This document shows, in pieces, positions 41,900 to 52,300 of a DNA stretch of 55,665 nt (its first letter is position 1; each line of letters starts with the position of its first letter). Origin of the DNA: a virus; the IMG/VR virus record IMGVR_UViG_3300030098_002838, positions 1 through 55,665 of that record. One strand, written 5' to 3'. The translations under genes were made by a program, and so were the position numbers. The notes under the pieces were generated by a model that saw nothing but the letters and a program-made list of their open reading frames with translations, was not told the DNA's origin and did no database searches.

Positions 41900-44800
41900 T
41901 GCCAAAACAAACCCACATATATAGAGATTTCTCTGGTGGGGAAAATACATCTGCTAATCCTAGAGTAATAAAGCAAAACGAACTTCAGTTGGTATCTGGA
42001 GCAATGGTTGATGAGATGGGATATTTAAGTAGTTTTTATCCCCCTCAAAGGTCAACTAAGGCTGCTTTTTATCAAGACTTTACATATACTGTTTCGCCTG
42101 GCAGAGGTCTTTTTTATTTTAAATCTGATTATTCTTATGTATCAGGTGGAAATACAGCCGATGATGGCCCATATCATTATGTTATGATAACAGACAGGTC
42201 AACTGGTAATATATCTATAACTGATGGAACTACTAAAACACAAATAGCTGATATAAATATACTTACTCCAGATTTTTATGTGCATAATAATATTGTAAGA
42301 ATAGGATGTACTGTTGGTAATGGAACTTCTGGTGGTCAAAAGTGGTTCGGGCCTATAGGAACATCATCATCTAAAACATTATTAGGTCATGTATATACAT
42401 TAAGATGGTCTATGATTGATAATGCATTAAGAGCTCCATTTTGGGGATTAGTAGGTAGATGCCATTCAGATACTCAAACAAGTTCTGATGCTGTTACTAT
42501 AACAGCTCCTGTTAAAACAGATTTAGCAGGAACATCTACTATTGCAGATGATAGTGGAGTAGAGTTTACTACACCTAGTAGTCATGGATTGTCTGTAGGG
42601 GATACAGTTATTATATCTAATAGTGAATATTATTCTGGTTCACATACAATTACAGCAGTAGATACTAGCACTACTTTTAAAATAGGTAAAACATGGTTAT
42701 CAGTAGCAGAAGATGAAACTCCAGAATGGAGAAGAAAAGGCGAACCTGCGTGGTTTTCTGGATGGCAAGGAGCAAGCGCCAGTCCAATTGAATATCCTAG
42801 CGTAGCTCAAGGAGAAGCAAGTGACCAAAATTATATTGTTTGGAACGCTGATGGTTCAAATGATGAAATAAGAGAAATAACATCTGCAGCTGACAATGCT
42901 TTAACAATAGCAACTGGTACAAGTACAACATCAACATTTCAAATTTATCCTCCTATAGGAACTTTTGATTATCCTATGGGAATGAATCTTGATGTTTATC
43001 AAAGCTATGGTAGTGATAAAGGAGCGTGGCCACCGGGTGAATATGAATTTGGACAATCTCTTGTATATGAAGGCAACCAAGAATCTTTAATAAGAAAATT
43101 ATTTGGAGATAATGTTACTATAGATGCTAATGAAGTATTATATGTAAGAGTATTAACTTGTGGTATATTTATGGCAAGTACTACTATTGGAGATTATCAT
43201 ACAGCTGCTGTAACATCAGATATAGACCCTAGATTAATAGGTGGAAGAGTTTATGCTAGAAAAGCAGGAACTGGTGATAATTGGATATTATTAGTTGATG
43301 TAGATTTTAGAGTTGATGGAGATGGCGATGGTGGAGGTACAAGATTAAATTTAACAGACCCTCTTGACAGTTGGAATAGTAGAGACGCAGGAGCAGTAAC
43401 ATCTACTTTGTGGAATACTAGCGGAGCATCTACTCATGATATAAAAGACAATATAGCAAGGTGGAGAGGATTTTACAGTACTCAATATACAATTAATTCT
43501 CCAAGTCCTTTTACTTATGAAGCAATAAATGGTTTTTCACAAGATGAACCTTCATTATCTTTTGGAGCATATCAGACTGAAGCAAAATATAAAACTTCCG
43601 TATTATGTAATAGTAGGGTGTTTGTAGCAAATGTTACTTATTATGATACTAGAAATCAATCTGCAAATTTAACAAAAATGGGAGATGCTATATTATATAG
43701 CCCTCCTAATAAAATGGATACATTTCCACCTTCTAATAGATTAGATATTGCAGAAGGAGATGGAGATGAATTTACTTGTTTAATGGAATCTGGTGGAATG
43801 TTACTTGCATTTAAAGAAAGTACACTATATATAGTAGATGTTAAAAATCCAAATCCAGCAGGATGGAGATTGCAAGGTAAGTTTGATGGTTTGGGAATTA
43901 AAAATACTCATTCAGCAGTTAAGGTACAATCTGCTGTTGCATTTGCAAATAATTATGGTTGTTGGATATATGACAATAATCAATTAAAAGATTTAATACA
44001 AGGTAAAATATCTGTTAATCAATGGCAAAATTGGACAAGAAATAAATTTAGAAAATTTGAATTTTCTGGAACTGCCACTGCAACAACTGCTAATAAATTA
44101 GATGATAGTGGTGGAACTTTTACAGCTGGTAAATCAAATATACTTGAAGGAGATGTGGTTTTTAATACAACAGATGGTACAACTGCTAATATAACTGGAA
44201 TTGATAGTGATACTCGATTATCTTTAGATAGTAATATAATGGCTAGTGGAGAAAACTATTATATAGAATCAGATACTTTTGGGCCTAATGTAGGATATGA
44301 TAATATATCTAAAAAACTTATTATAGTAAATGATTGTCAAAGCATTTCTGACTCTCCTAGATTTTATGACCTTGTGACAGGGGCATGGACTAGAGGGTGG
44401 GATAATGCTCCAGATAGAACAGGAGCTGCTTTAAAAACTGGCGTTAGTTATTTTATGGATGGGAAATTACATCAAGATGCAGTTGCATCTGGAGGTATTG
44501 AGTGGGATACAATGAATAATTCATGGACTAATTTTGTTACAATACCAGAAGCAACAGGATTAGATAGTATAGGACATAATTCAGCAGGAACTGGAGCAGC
44601 TGTGTATGTAGATGGCAATATGAATGCAAGTGATGAAAGAAATATTTATATATTTGCAATGAAACAAAAAGTTGTTGATTATTCTGTTGCAGAAGGAAAT
44701 GGTGATGCTAATGCAAACAGAACTAGATATAATATAGTAACTAGGGATGAAGATTTTGGAGCTCCTAATAATATTAAAAAGATTTATGGTATTTCAATTG

Positions 44801-45198
44801 ATTATATTACAGAGACTGGAGATGAAAATTTTGCTTTTGATATTAGGTATCAAATAAATGGAGGATTAGTAACAAGTGATATTGGAAGAGAATGGTTAGT
44901 TTTAGATTCTACAAATTTTATATCTGCAAATGATGATGGAGTTGGAACTGCTCAAGGTAACTCTATTAACACATATGAAATACGTTATCCAGAGTTTTCT
45001 GTAAATGCATTTCAAAGTCCTTTAAAGTGTTATAGTATAGCATTGCAAATAAATAATAAAAATGAAGAATCGGCTAGTTCAGAAAGACAATATTTTAAAA
45101 TTGTAAGTATTTCTATAAAATATAGAATAGTTGGAAAAACATCGCAAACAGATACTAGCGCATTTGATACAGATACAATGGTACAATCATCATCTTAA
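41899..45198 (+). CDS. Large tail hub/stabilisation protein (P22 gp10-like role), 1,099 aa
   Basis: The start THIYRDFSGGENTSANPRVI and the long strand-rich sequence with repeated Asp/Gly/Thr turns fit the podovirus tail hub or stabilisation proteins that close the connector. Segments VLCNSRVFVANVTYYDTRNQ and GDEFTCLMESGGMLLAFKES are typical of this beta-propeller-like class. Insertions near residues 210-260 and 715-770 look like small beta domains (GLSVGDTVIISNSEYYSGSH). It does the work of tail tubular protein B or gp10; exact family uncertain. Confidence 0.7.
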   Translation: MPKQTHIYRDFSGGENTSANPRVIKQNELQLVSGAMVDEMGYLSSFYPPQRSTKAAFYQDFTYTVSPGRGLFYFKSDYSYVSGGNTADDGPYHYVMITDRSTGNISITDGTTKTQIADINILTPDFYVHNNIVRIGCTVGNGTSGGQKWFGPIGTSSSKTLLGHVYTLRWSMIDNALRAPFWGLVGRCHSDTQTSSDAVTITAPVKTDLAGTSTIADDSGVEFTTPSSHGLSVGDTVIISNSEYYSGSHTITAVDTSTTFKIGKTWLSVAEDETPEWRRKGEPAWFSGWQGASASPIEYPSVAQGEASDQNYIVWNADGSNDEIREITSAADNALTIATGTSTTSTFQIYPPIGTFDYPMGMNLDVYQSYGSDKGAWPPGEYEFGQSLVYEGNQESLIRKLFGDNVTIDANEVLYVRVLTCGIFMASTTIGDYHTAAVTSDIDPRLIGGRVYARKAGTGDNWILLVDVDFRVDGDGDGGGTRLNLTDPLDSWNSRDAGAVTSTLWNTSGASTHDIKDNIARWRGFYSTQYTINSPSPFTYEAINGFSQDEPSLSFGAYQTEAKYKTSVLCNSRVFVANVTYYDTRNQSANLTKMGDAILYSPPNKMDTFPPSNRLDIAEGDGDEFTCLMESGGMLLAFKESTLYIVDVKNPNPAGWRLQGKFDGLGIKNTHSAVKVQSAVAFANNYGCWIYDNNQLKDLIQGKISVNQWQNWTRNKFRKFEFSGTATATTANKLDDSGGTFTAGKSNILEGDVVFNTTDGTTANITGIDSDTRLSLDSNIMASGENYYIESDTFGPNVGYDNISKKLIIVNDCQSISDSPRFYDLVTGAWTRGWDNAPDRTGAALKTGVSYFMDGKLHQDAVASGGIEWDTMNNSWTNFVTIPEATGLDSIGHNSAGTGAAVYVDGNMNASDERNIYIFAMKQKVVDYSVAEGNGDANANRTRYNIVTRDEDFGAPNNIKKIYGISIDYITETGDENFAFDIRYQINGGLVTSDIGREWLVLDSTNFISANDDGVGTAQGNSINTYEIRYPEFSVNAFQSPLKCYSIALQINNKNEESASSERQYFKIVSISIKYRIVGKTSQTDTSAFDTDTMVQSSS

Positions 45199-45199
45199 T

Positions 45200-45970
45200 A
45201 TGATAGATATTATAAGGCATAAGCAAGTATCATTAAATGATTTGCAAGAAGGTGAATATGTTATTAATGAATTTGGTGGTCAAGTAAAAGGTGTATTAAA
45301 ACTTAATGGAAAACTTCATAGTTCAATATTTAATGAACAATCAAACAAAGCACCTTTAAAATCAGAAAAAAATGATATAGTTATTAATGATGGAATAAGT
45401 GATAGAGTTATTATAGGAGATATAGGTAAAACTAAAGATGGCAAATTATATGGAATGAAAGTATCTACACCGGGCCATAATGCTAGATTTGCTCCTAAAG
45501 AAAATTTATTAGTAAATACATCTGAGTCTATTAGTATTAGATATAGATTTATAGTTCATAATTTTAGTGATGATTTAAATACTACTAAAACTTATATGCC
45601 GTGGTTTAATAATAGTATTGAAGGTACTGATATGAATCACAGCTCTAGGTCTTTATTAACTCCTTATAAAATGACATTATATAAATTATATATGAGACCA
45701 GAAACATTAAGTGATGGAACAGCTAATTTTGCATTTGGATTAGACAAACAAGATGATGGAGACACTACTGTTGATTCTGTATCTACATTTACATATACTC
45801 CAACATTATCTAGCGATACAATGATTACTGTAAATAAATCAGATTGGAATAACACACCAACTGTAGAAGCTGGTAAAAAAATAGGATTGTATGTACAACC
45901 AAGTGCAGATTCATCTGGAAGTATAGATTGGTTTATAACATCTGTCTGGCAAGTCGAGGTTGTATTATAA
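45200..45970 (+). CDS. Tail-associated protein, 256 aa
   Basis: Start taken at the ATG one base after the previous TAA (an upstream start at 45131 would overlap the hub gene deeply). The N-terminal part has EGEYVINEFGGQVKGVLKLN, and the C-terminal 140 residues are a beta-sandwich. A tail needle or receptor-binding role is possible. Confidence 0.65.
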   Translation: MIDIIRHKQVSLNDLQEGEYVINEFGGQVKGVLKLNGKLHSSIFNEQSNKAPLKSEKNDIVINDGISDRVIIGDIGKTKDGKLYGMKVSTPGHNARFAPKENLLVNTSESISIRYRFIVHNFSDDLNTTKTYMPWFNNSIEGTDMNHSSRSLLTPYKMTLYKLYMRPETLSDGTANFAFGLDKQDDGDTTVDSVSTFTYTPTLSSDTMITVNKSDWNNTPTVEAGKKIGLYVQPSADSSGSIDWFITSVWQVEVVL

Positions 45971-46014
45971 TGTATATAGCAATAAATTTTAAATGTATTT
46001 TCACAATATAGAAT

Positions 46015-47043
46015 ATGGCTACTGAAAGAAAAAAAAGACAAGCTCAAAAATCCACAGTTGATACTTCTAAGTTAAAAGAATTTGCATCTAAGCATGGTGG
46101 TGGTGAATCTAAGGGAGCAAGAAGACTTAGAATGGCTAAATCTGTAAAGGATGAAGCTAGTAAAATACAATCTCAAATATCAAGAGAGCAAGAAAAAGCA
46201 CAGAAAAAAAGTCTTTGGTCTAGTATAGGTGGAGCATTATTTGGATTAGCTGCTGGTGTAGCAACTGGTGGAGCATCTTGGGCTGTGCAAGGAGCTGCTG
46301 TAGGTGCTGGTACATATTTAGGCGCTCATGGTGGTAAAAAACTTGCTGAAACTGAAGGGGGAGCTAAAAGAGAAAAAATTAAATCAGATTTATGGTATAC
46401 CCCAGAAGCTGAAAAACAAAACTTAGCATTTGATGATTATGAAAAAAAATTAAATAAAAGTATTCAAGATAGAGCATTAGCATCTGGTTTATTAACAGCA
46501 GCAGTAGCTGGTGGTGGAAAACTTGTAGAAAAATTAAAAACTGCTAAATCAAAAGAAGCCTTAATGAAATCAAATATTGCTACAGAAAGTGCAAAAGCTC
46601 AAGAAGGATATAAATCAATAATGGATACAGAATTAGTTAAAGTTGATGCATCTAAACCAACATTTTTAGATAGGGATTTAAGCGCTGTAGAACTTGTAGG
46701 AGACCTTCAAAAAAATCGACCAGATTTAAATTTATCAAATATAGAAGTTGTTGCAACAGAATCGTATGGGCCTAGTGCTTTATCATTAAGAAAAGCACCT
46801 CTAGGCACATCAATAAAAAGTCAATTTGCAGCTGCTACTCCACTTGCAACAGAGGCGGCTCCAACAATGATGGATGCTTATATGACTGGATTAAAAGGAA
46901 TGGCATCAGATTATGCACAAAAATCTATATTAGCAAGTGGTGCTATGGGAATATATGGATATAGACCTGAATTGCAATCTTTAAGACCAGTTCAAATGAT
47001 GACACCCATGTATCAAACACCACAAAGAACTAGGACTGCATAA
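46015..47043 (+). CDS. Internal virion protein with glycine-zipper membrane region, 342 aa
   Basis: A basic N-terminal helix is followed by a Gly/Ala zipper (GGALFGLAAGVATGGASWAV, residues 78-97, continuing to about 120), which can insert in membranes. Such regions are known in ejection proteins that build a DNA channel. It is the first of five genes of this class. It ends as TAATG. Confidence 0.7.
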   Translation: MATERKKRQAQKSTVDTSKLKEFASKHGGGESKGARRLRMAKSVKDEASKIQSQISREQEKAQKKSLWSSIGGALFGLAAGVATGGASWAVQGAAVGAGTYLGAHGGKKLAETEGGAKREKIKSDLWYTPEAEKQNLAFDDYEKKLNKSIQDRALASGLLTAAVAGGGKLVEKLKTAKSKEALMKSNIATESAKAQEGYKSIMDTELVKVDASKPTFLDRDLSAVELVGDLQKNRPDLNLSNIEVVATESYGPSALSLRKAPLGTSIKSQFAAATPLATEAAPTMMDAYMTGLKGMASDYAQKSILASGAMGIYGYRPELQSLRPVQMMTPMYQTPQRTRTA

Positions 47044-47909
47044 TGTCTAGAAATATGAATTTAGACGAACTCTTTTGGGGGATTGAAGAATATAAAGATT
47101 TTGCTCCTACATACGATGATTGGAAAGAAAAATATATTCAACAAGATTATGATTATGCTGGGCAAGAATACGGGTTAGCAGGTGAGTTATATGGAATGGC
47201 TCAAGATAGAGCTACGTTTGAAAGGGCTCAAAGAGGACAAAGAAGAGAAGGAGCTGCTACAAATCTTCAAAGACAATTAACTGGTATGGGTATGCAAATG
47301 GGTAGTACACTTGCACAGGCTCAAGAATCTGCGTATGATATATTTGGACAAGGAGAAGAAGTAGCATCTGGTGGATTGGGAACTAGAAGTGGATTGACAA
47401 GAAGGGCAATGAGAGGAATTGAACAAAGTGCTGAAAGAGGATTAGCAGGACAAGCAATGTCTGGATTACAAGCAAAATCCCAATATGAAAGCACACTTGC
47501 AGACTTAGCTGCTGGAGCATTTGGTTCTGCTCAGCAATTACAACAAGCAGGTATAAGTTATGAATCTGCTGGAATTTCTTATGATAGAGCTGCTACAGAA
47601 AGAAATAGAGCAATGGAATCACTTGTATATGATTATGAAGATGAAATGTATGATTACTTATTACAATTAGGTTCAATGGATATATGGGCAAGTGATAGAA
47701 ATCCTAATGTAGATTACGGAACTGGACAAAGTGGGCAAACAACTGGGGATGAATTTGACCCTAATGCAAATCCAGAAGGTGGAGGTCAAAACTTAGGTGG
47801 TTGGAATAATACAGGTATGTCGTATGAAGAGTGGTTAAACATATATGGTGGTGGAGATAAAAACGCAGGCGGTGGTAGTGGAAGCACTGTACCGAGAACA
47901 GGCCCGTAA
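47043..47909 (+). CDS. Internal virion protein, 288 aa
   Basis: The protein has Gln/Arg/Ala-rich helices (GAATNLQRQLTGMGMQMGST) and a Gly/Asn-rich tail ending RTGP, encoded GGC-CCG. Composition resembles gp7/gp14-type ejection proteins. TAATG at both ends. Confidence 0.65.
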   Translation: MSRNMNLDELFWGIEEYKDFAPTYDDWKEKYIQQDYDYAGQEYGLAGELYGMAQDRATFERAQRGQRREGAATNLQRQLTGMGMQMGSTLAQAQESAYDIFGQGEEVASGGLGTRSGLTRRAMRGIEQSAERGLAGQAMSGLQAKSQYESTLADLAAGAFGSAQQLQQAGISYESAGISYDRAATERNRAMESLVYDYEDEMYDYLLQLGSMDIWASDRNPNVDYGTGQSGQTTGDEFDPNANPEGGGQNLGGWNNTGMSYEEWLNIYGGGDKNAGGGSGSTVPRTGP

Positions 47910-49303
47910 TGTCATACGAAGGAATACAAATACCAAAAATTTATGAAGCTCAAATGCCATCTACTGGTGGGGGAGCTTGGGATTTAGCTGAAAGACTTAT
48001 TCCTACAATGTTTAGTGCATATATAAGAGGTATGCAAAATGAAGAAGTAAATCAATTAAGAGCTGATACTACTATGTATAGTTCTATAGCAAATTCAGCT
48101 CAACATTATTTAGAACCAGAACCTATTGAAAATTTAATTGAGCAATTAACCCTAGAAAGAGATAACCAAGTTAAAAGTGGTGATTCAGTTAGAGCTAATT
48201 ATTTAAATGCAAATATAGCAGCTATGCAACCGTGGTTAACAACTCGTCAAAAACAAAAAGATGCTAGGGGATTAATTAATAGCATGGAAAAAGAAATGGA
48301 TGCTTTAGAAAATACTCCTGGCTATGAAGGAAAAGCATTAAACTTATTAAATGATATGCTTGAAAATCTAAATGAGTATGAACCATATTTTAATACTAGA
48401 ATGGTTAAAGATATAAATGAAGAGCAAAAAGAATTAAATGATAGGTTATCTGTTCTAAGTATATTAAGAGATATGGATGATAATAATTTATTAGAAGAAG
48501 AAGTAGATGGAATACAAATTAGTAGAGCTAAATATCCAAATGAAGAAAGTTATTTAAAAGCAAAACAAGCTGTAGATTTATTACAAATAGCAGTTCAAGG
48601 TAATCAAGTTGATAGTAAACTACTTAATCGTGGATTAATGTTGCACAATCAATCATTAAATGAATTTGGGGTAGCAAGTTCTGAACAAGCTAGAGTGAAA
48701 AAAGATTTACACAGTGCTGTTGTTGGCAATTTAGATAGACAATTAATGGCTTTAGAAAATAAATATGTAACTCCTAGAGGAGAAAATCCTGATTTTTATT
48801 TAGACGATACTATTATACAATCAGGTCTTATTCCAGATTTAAGAAAACAATTAAACATAACTGGAACTGGTGTTGATTCTAGAACATTAAAATTAATTAG
48901 AAATTATGCTTTAGGTAATGTTGCTAAAGTTCTTGAAAACACAAGTGGAGTACCTAAACAAATACAAGAAAGAATTACTAGGTGGACTAAAGCAGGTAAA
49001 CCTATGGGGCCACAAGGTGATATATTAATGGATGATATAGAAGAATATTTAGGATACTATAAGCCAACTTCAATAATTAAAAGAGAGTCTGTATTAGATG
49101 ATTTTAATTTTCCAGGCACAGGTGGTAAAGAAACAAACGCAGAACAATTTGTTCTTGGATATTTAGATTTTTTAAAGTCTCTTCAAGAATCTTCTGATGA
49201 ATTATATGATTTATGGGGATGGGGAAGAGAACAAAAAACTTCTTCTATGGGACAGACAAAACACCATTCTTCTGTATCTGCTTATATGGGGGGAAATCCT
49301 TAA
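47909..49303 (+). CDS. Internal virion protein, 464 aa
   Basis: Largely helical and acidic, beginning with IQIPKIYEAQMPSTGGGAWD, followed by long coiled regions. No enzymatic motif. It precedes the giant gene after a 47-base gap that has no SD of note. Probably an ejectosome part. Confidence 0.65.
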   Translation: MSYEGIQIPKIYEAQMPSTGGGAWDLAERLIPTMFSAYIRGMQNEEVNQLRADTTMYSSIANSAQHYLEPEPIENLIEQLTLERDNQVKSGDSVRANYLNANIAAMQPWLTTRQKQKDARGLINSMEKEMDALENTPGYEGKALNLLNDMLENLNEYEPYFNTRMVKDINEEQKELNDRLSVLSILRDMDDNNLLEEEVDGIQISRAKYPNEESYLKAKQAVDLLQIAVQGNQVDSKLLNRGLMLHNQSLNEFGVASSEQARVKKDLHSAVVGNLDRQLMALENKYVTPRGENPDFYLDDTIIQSGLIPDLRKQLNITGTGVDSRTLKLIRNYALGNVAKVLENTSGVPKQIQERITRWTKAGKPMGPQGDILMDDIEEYLGYYKPTSIIKRESVLDDFNFPGTGGKETNAEQFVLGYLDFLKSLQESSDELYDLWGWGREQKTSSMGQTKHHSSVSAYMGGNP

Positions 49304-49350
49304 CAAAAATTTAATTACTCAGTAGTAAATGTATATACGAGAGTTAATCT

Positions 49351-52300
49351 ATGCAACCGTTACCTTATTTTCAATTAGCTAGAGAATGGCAAGAAAATCT
49401 TCCAGATTTGTGGAACGATTCTGGAATATATGATTTAAGATATTCTGATGCCGATGGAAACTTTACAAGACCTTATCCAGAAGCAACAATTGATAGTCTG
49501 TCTGTTGAAGAACTACCAGTTATAAAACACAGAATAGATAATATTATAGCAGCTTATCCAGAGCTAAAAAAATATTCTTTAGAACACCAACCAGATTATG
49601 AATCTACAATAGGAGAGAGATTTTATTATGGTGCGTTTGACCCTATATGGAACAGAGGAGTAGAGGGAGCTCAATCTGCTTTGTCTTCTGGGCTTGGACA
49701 GCTTTATAGTAAAGATATTTATAGTGCAAATGAATTTGATAATCTTATTAGTAATTATACTGATTATCATAAAGACCGAAAAAACTGGATAGACAAAGGA
49801 TATATAACAGATGAAGACGAAATTGCTAAAATAGAAGATTTAGGTAGTTGGTTAGAAAAAGTACCAGATATTACTGAAAGAATTAAAGAAGGGGATAAAG
49901 AATATGTAAAATTAAATGAATTTATTCCTTATTCATATGATACAAAATATACACATAAAGAATTTGAAGGATTAGTTGGTACACCTGTTGTTGAAAGGAG
50001 AATGACTGATAAACAAGCAAGGTCTAAAACACTTAATCCCATTGAAGAAGCATTAAAAGAAAGCGCTGATTGGCTTCATAATGCGTCTAGAGAAAGAGCT
50101 AAACAATGGTTAAAAGAAAGAGAAGGAGATATTAGATTTAGTGCTTATCAAGACCATATGAGTGGTAAACCCGCTGGATTTTTTGCAAACTTTGTACCAA
50201 ATGAGTATTGGTTAGACACTCTTTTTGGATTAGTTCCTTCTGCTTTAGCTGTTTTAGGTGGAGCTGCAACTGGTATCGCTACTGCAAAAATTGCTGGCCC
50301 AGCTGCTGGTGCAAAAGTTGGGACAGCTGTTACTTTAGGATTAATGACTCCGATGGAAGCCACTGGTGAATATCAAGAAGCATATGAATATGCATTAAAA
50401 AAATATGGCGATGAAGACGTAGCTAAAGAAATTGCTAGAAACGCAACAGCTACTTATTTATCTATTATGGCTGCTACAGAATGGCTTCCAACTGGTAGAT
50501 TAATGAAAATGGCTATGCCGGCAAAAGCTGCTAGAGTAACTGCGCAGGGATTAAATAAAAGTATTTATCAAAAAATATTGCATGACCCCAACTTGGGAAG
50601 TATAATGCATCAAATAGGAGGAACAAAAGGAAGAAGATTTGCCTTTCACCTTCAAAATGCTACAAAGCAAGCTTTTGTTGAGGGAATGCAAGAGTTTACG
50701 CAATACTTAGGTTCAGTTGCAGTTCAAAGTGGATATAAAGATGAAACATTTTCAGATATATATGACCCTTCAGAAGCTGCTTCATCAATGTTAGGTGGTA
50801 TCATGTTTGGTGGTATACTTGGAGGTGGTGCTTCTGTTTATGGTGGTAAAGATGCATTTAAATTAGCCCAAGCCAAGTTAATAGGTGAAGAAATAACTCA
50901 ATATGGTGAAATATCTCCAGAAGAAATAGTTGGACTTAGACAAACAATTGTAGATGGCGAAACAGTTGGAGAAGTTGTTACTAAAGATATGTTGGAAAAA
51001 GAAGAAGCTGATACTAAGAAAAAAGAATACACAGGAAAACCACTATATAGACAATTACCAACAGAACAACAAGAAACAGATATTGTTCTTAGAAAAGCAG
51101 AACCATCATTAAGTGGGTTTGTATCTGAATTATTAAGTCCTAGAAAAGCAGGTAGAGCTGCTGTACCTAGAGAAGAGATAGAAGATAAAAAATTAAAAAC
51201 ACTTGTTAATAAACTAGATAAGTTCGGGCCTGGTAGGCAAGCAGAAAAATTAGTAGCTACATTACAACAAGGTGGTAAAGACTTTGTTGATTCTTTAGAA
51301 CCTGAACAAAGAGATAAAATTAATAGTGTATTAAAAGGCGCTATTGGAAATATAAACAAAGACGTTCTTGATGTTGTAAAAAATCCAGATAATTTAATAG
51401 AAGATGTATTAGCAGGTAAAATATCCATTGATTATGAAATTGATAAAGGTTCTGGTAAGATTGCTACACCACATAGAAAAACAGCATTAACTATAAAAGA
51501 TAAAGGATATGTATCAGACTTAACAAAAGACTATGAACAACAATTAATAGATGAGTTTGGAAAGACTCCAAGTGCTAAACAAGCTTCTGGGTGGTTTTCT
51601 AGAAATCTTCGATTAGATATTAGTGAAGATATGCTTAAAGAAGAGATTCAAAAAGATATAGAAAAACAAATTACTCAACCAAGCAAAGAAGAAATAGCAA
51701 AGTCTTTACAATCAGAAGCCTTTAAAGAATTTGCAGACCAAACATTTGCAAAGTTAGAAGGTGATAATATAGTAGATGAAAAGGGCAATTTAGAAAAAGG
51801 AGCTAAAGGTCTTACAGCTATGGTTGTTAGCGAAGACAGATACAAAGGTAAATACACTGGTCAAATTGGTGAAGTAGTAAAATTTGATAAAGGTGCTAAT
51901 AAGGTATTAATGAAAATGCCAGATGGAAAAACAATACCTTTTAGTGTTGGTACTGATATTGCTTTAACTCCAGAATCTGCTGAAGAGCAAGGTGTTACTG
52001 TTACTGCTCCAATTGAAGAAACAGATATAAAAGAAGATGTAAAAGCAGTTGATAAAAAAATATCTCAAGGAGTAGAAGAGGTATTACGACTTAGAGATGA
52101 AGTTGATAAAGGCGCTAAAGCAATAGAGAAAGCACAAGCTCAAAGAAAAACACCACCTAGTATGATTCCATTTGTTAAAATGCAAAAAGAATTATCAACT
52201 ATGCTTAAAGACCCAAATATTATAAAAGAATTAAAGGCCCGTGGTGAATTAGAATCTGTTCAAAAGTTTATTGAAGAAGACAAACCATCTCCACCTCCAA

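Noticed and set aside
45970-46011. 13-codon frame starting as TAATG after the 256-aa tail gene
   Set aside because: Too short, not hydrophobic or patterned, and the next real gene has its own start at 46015.
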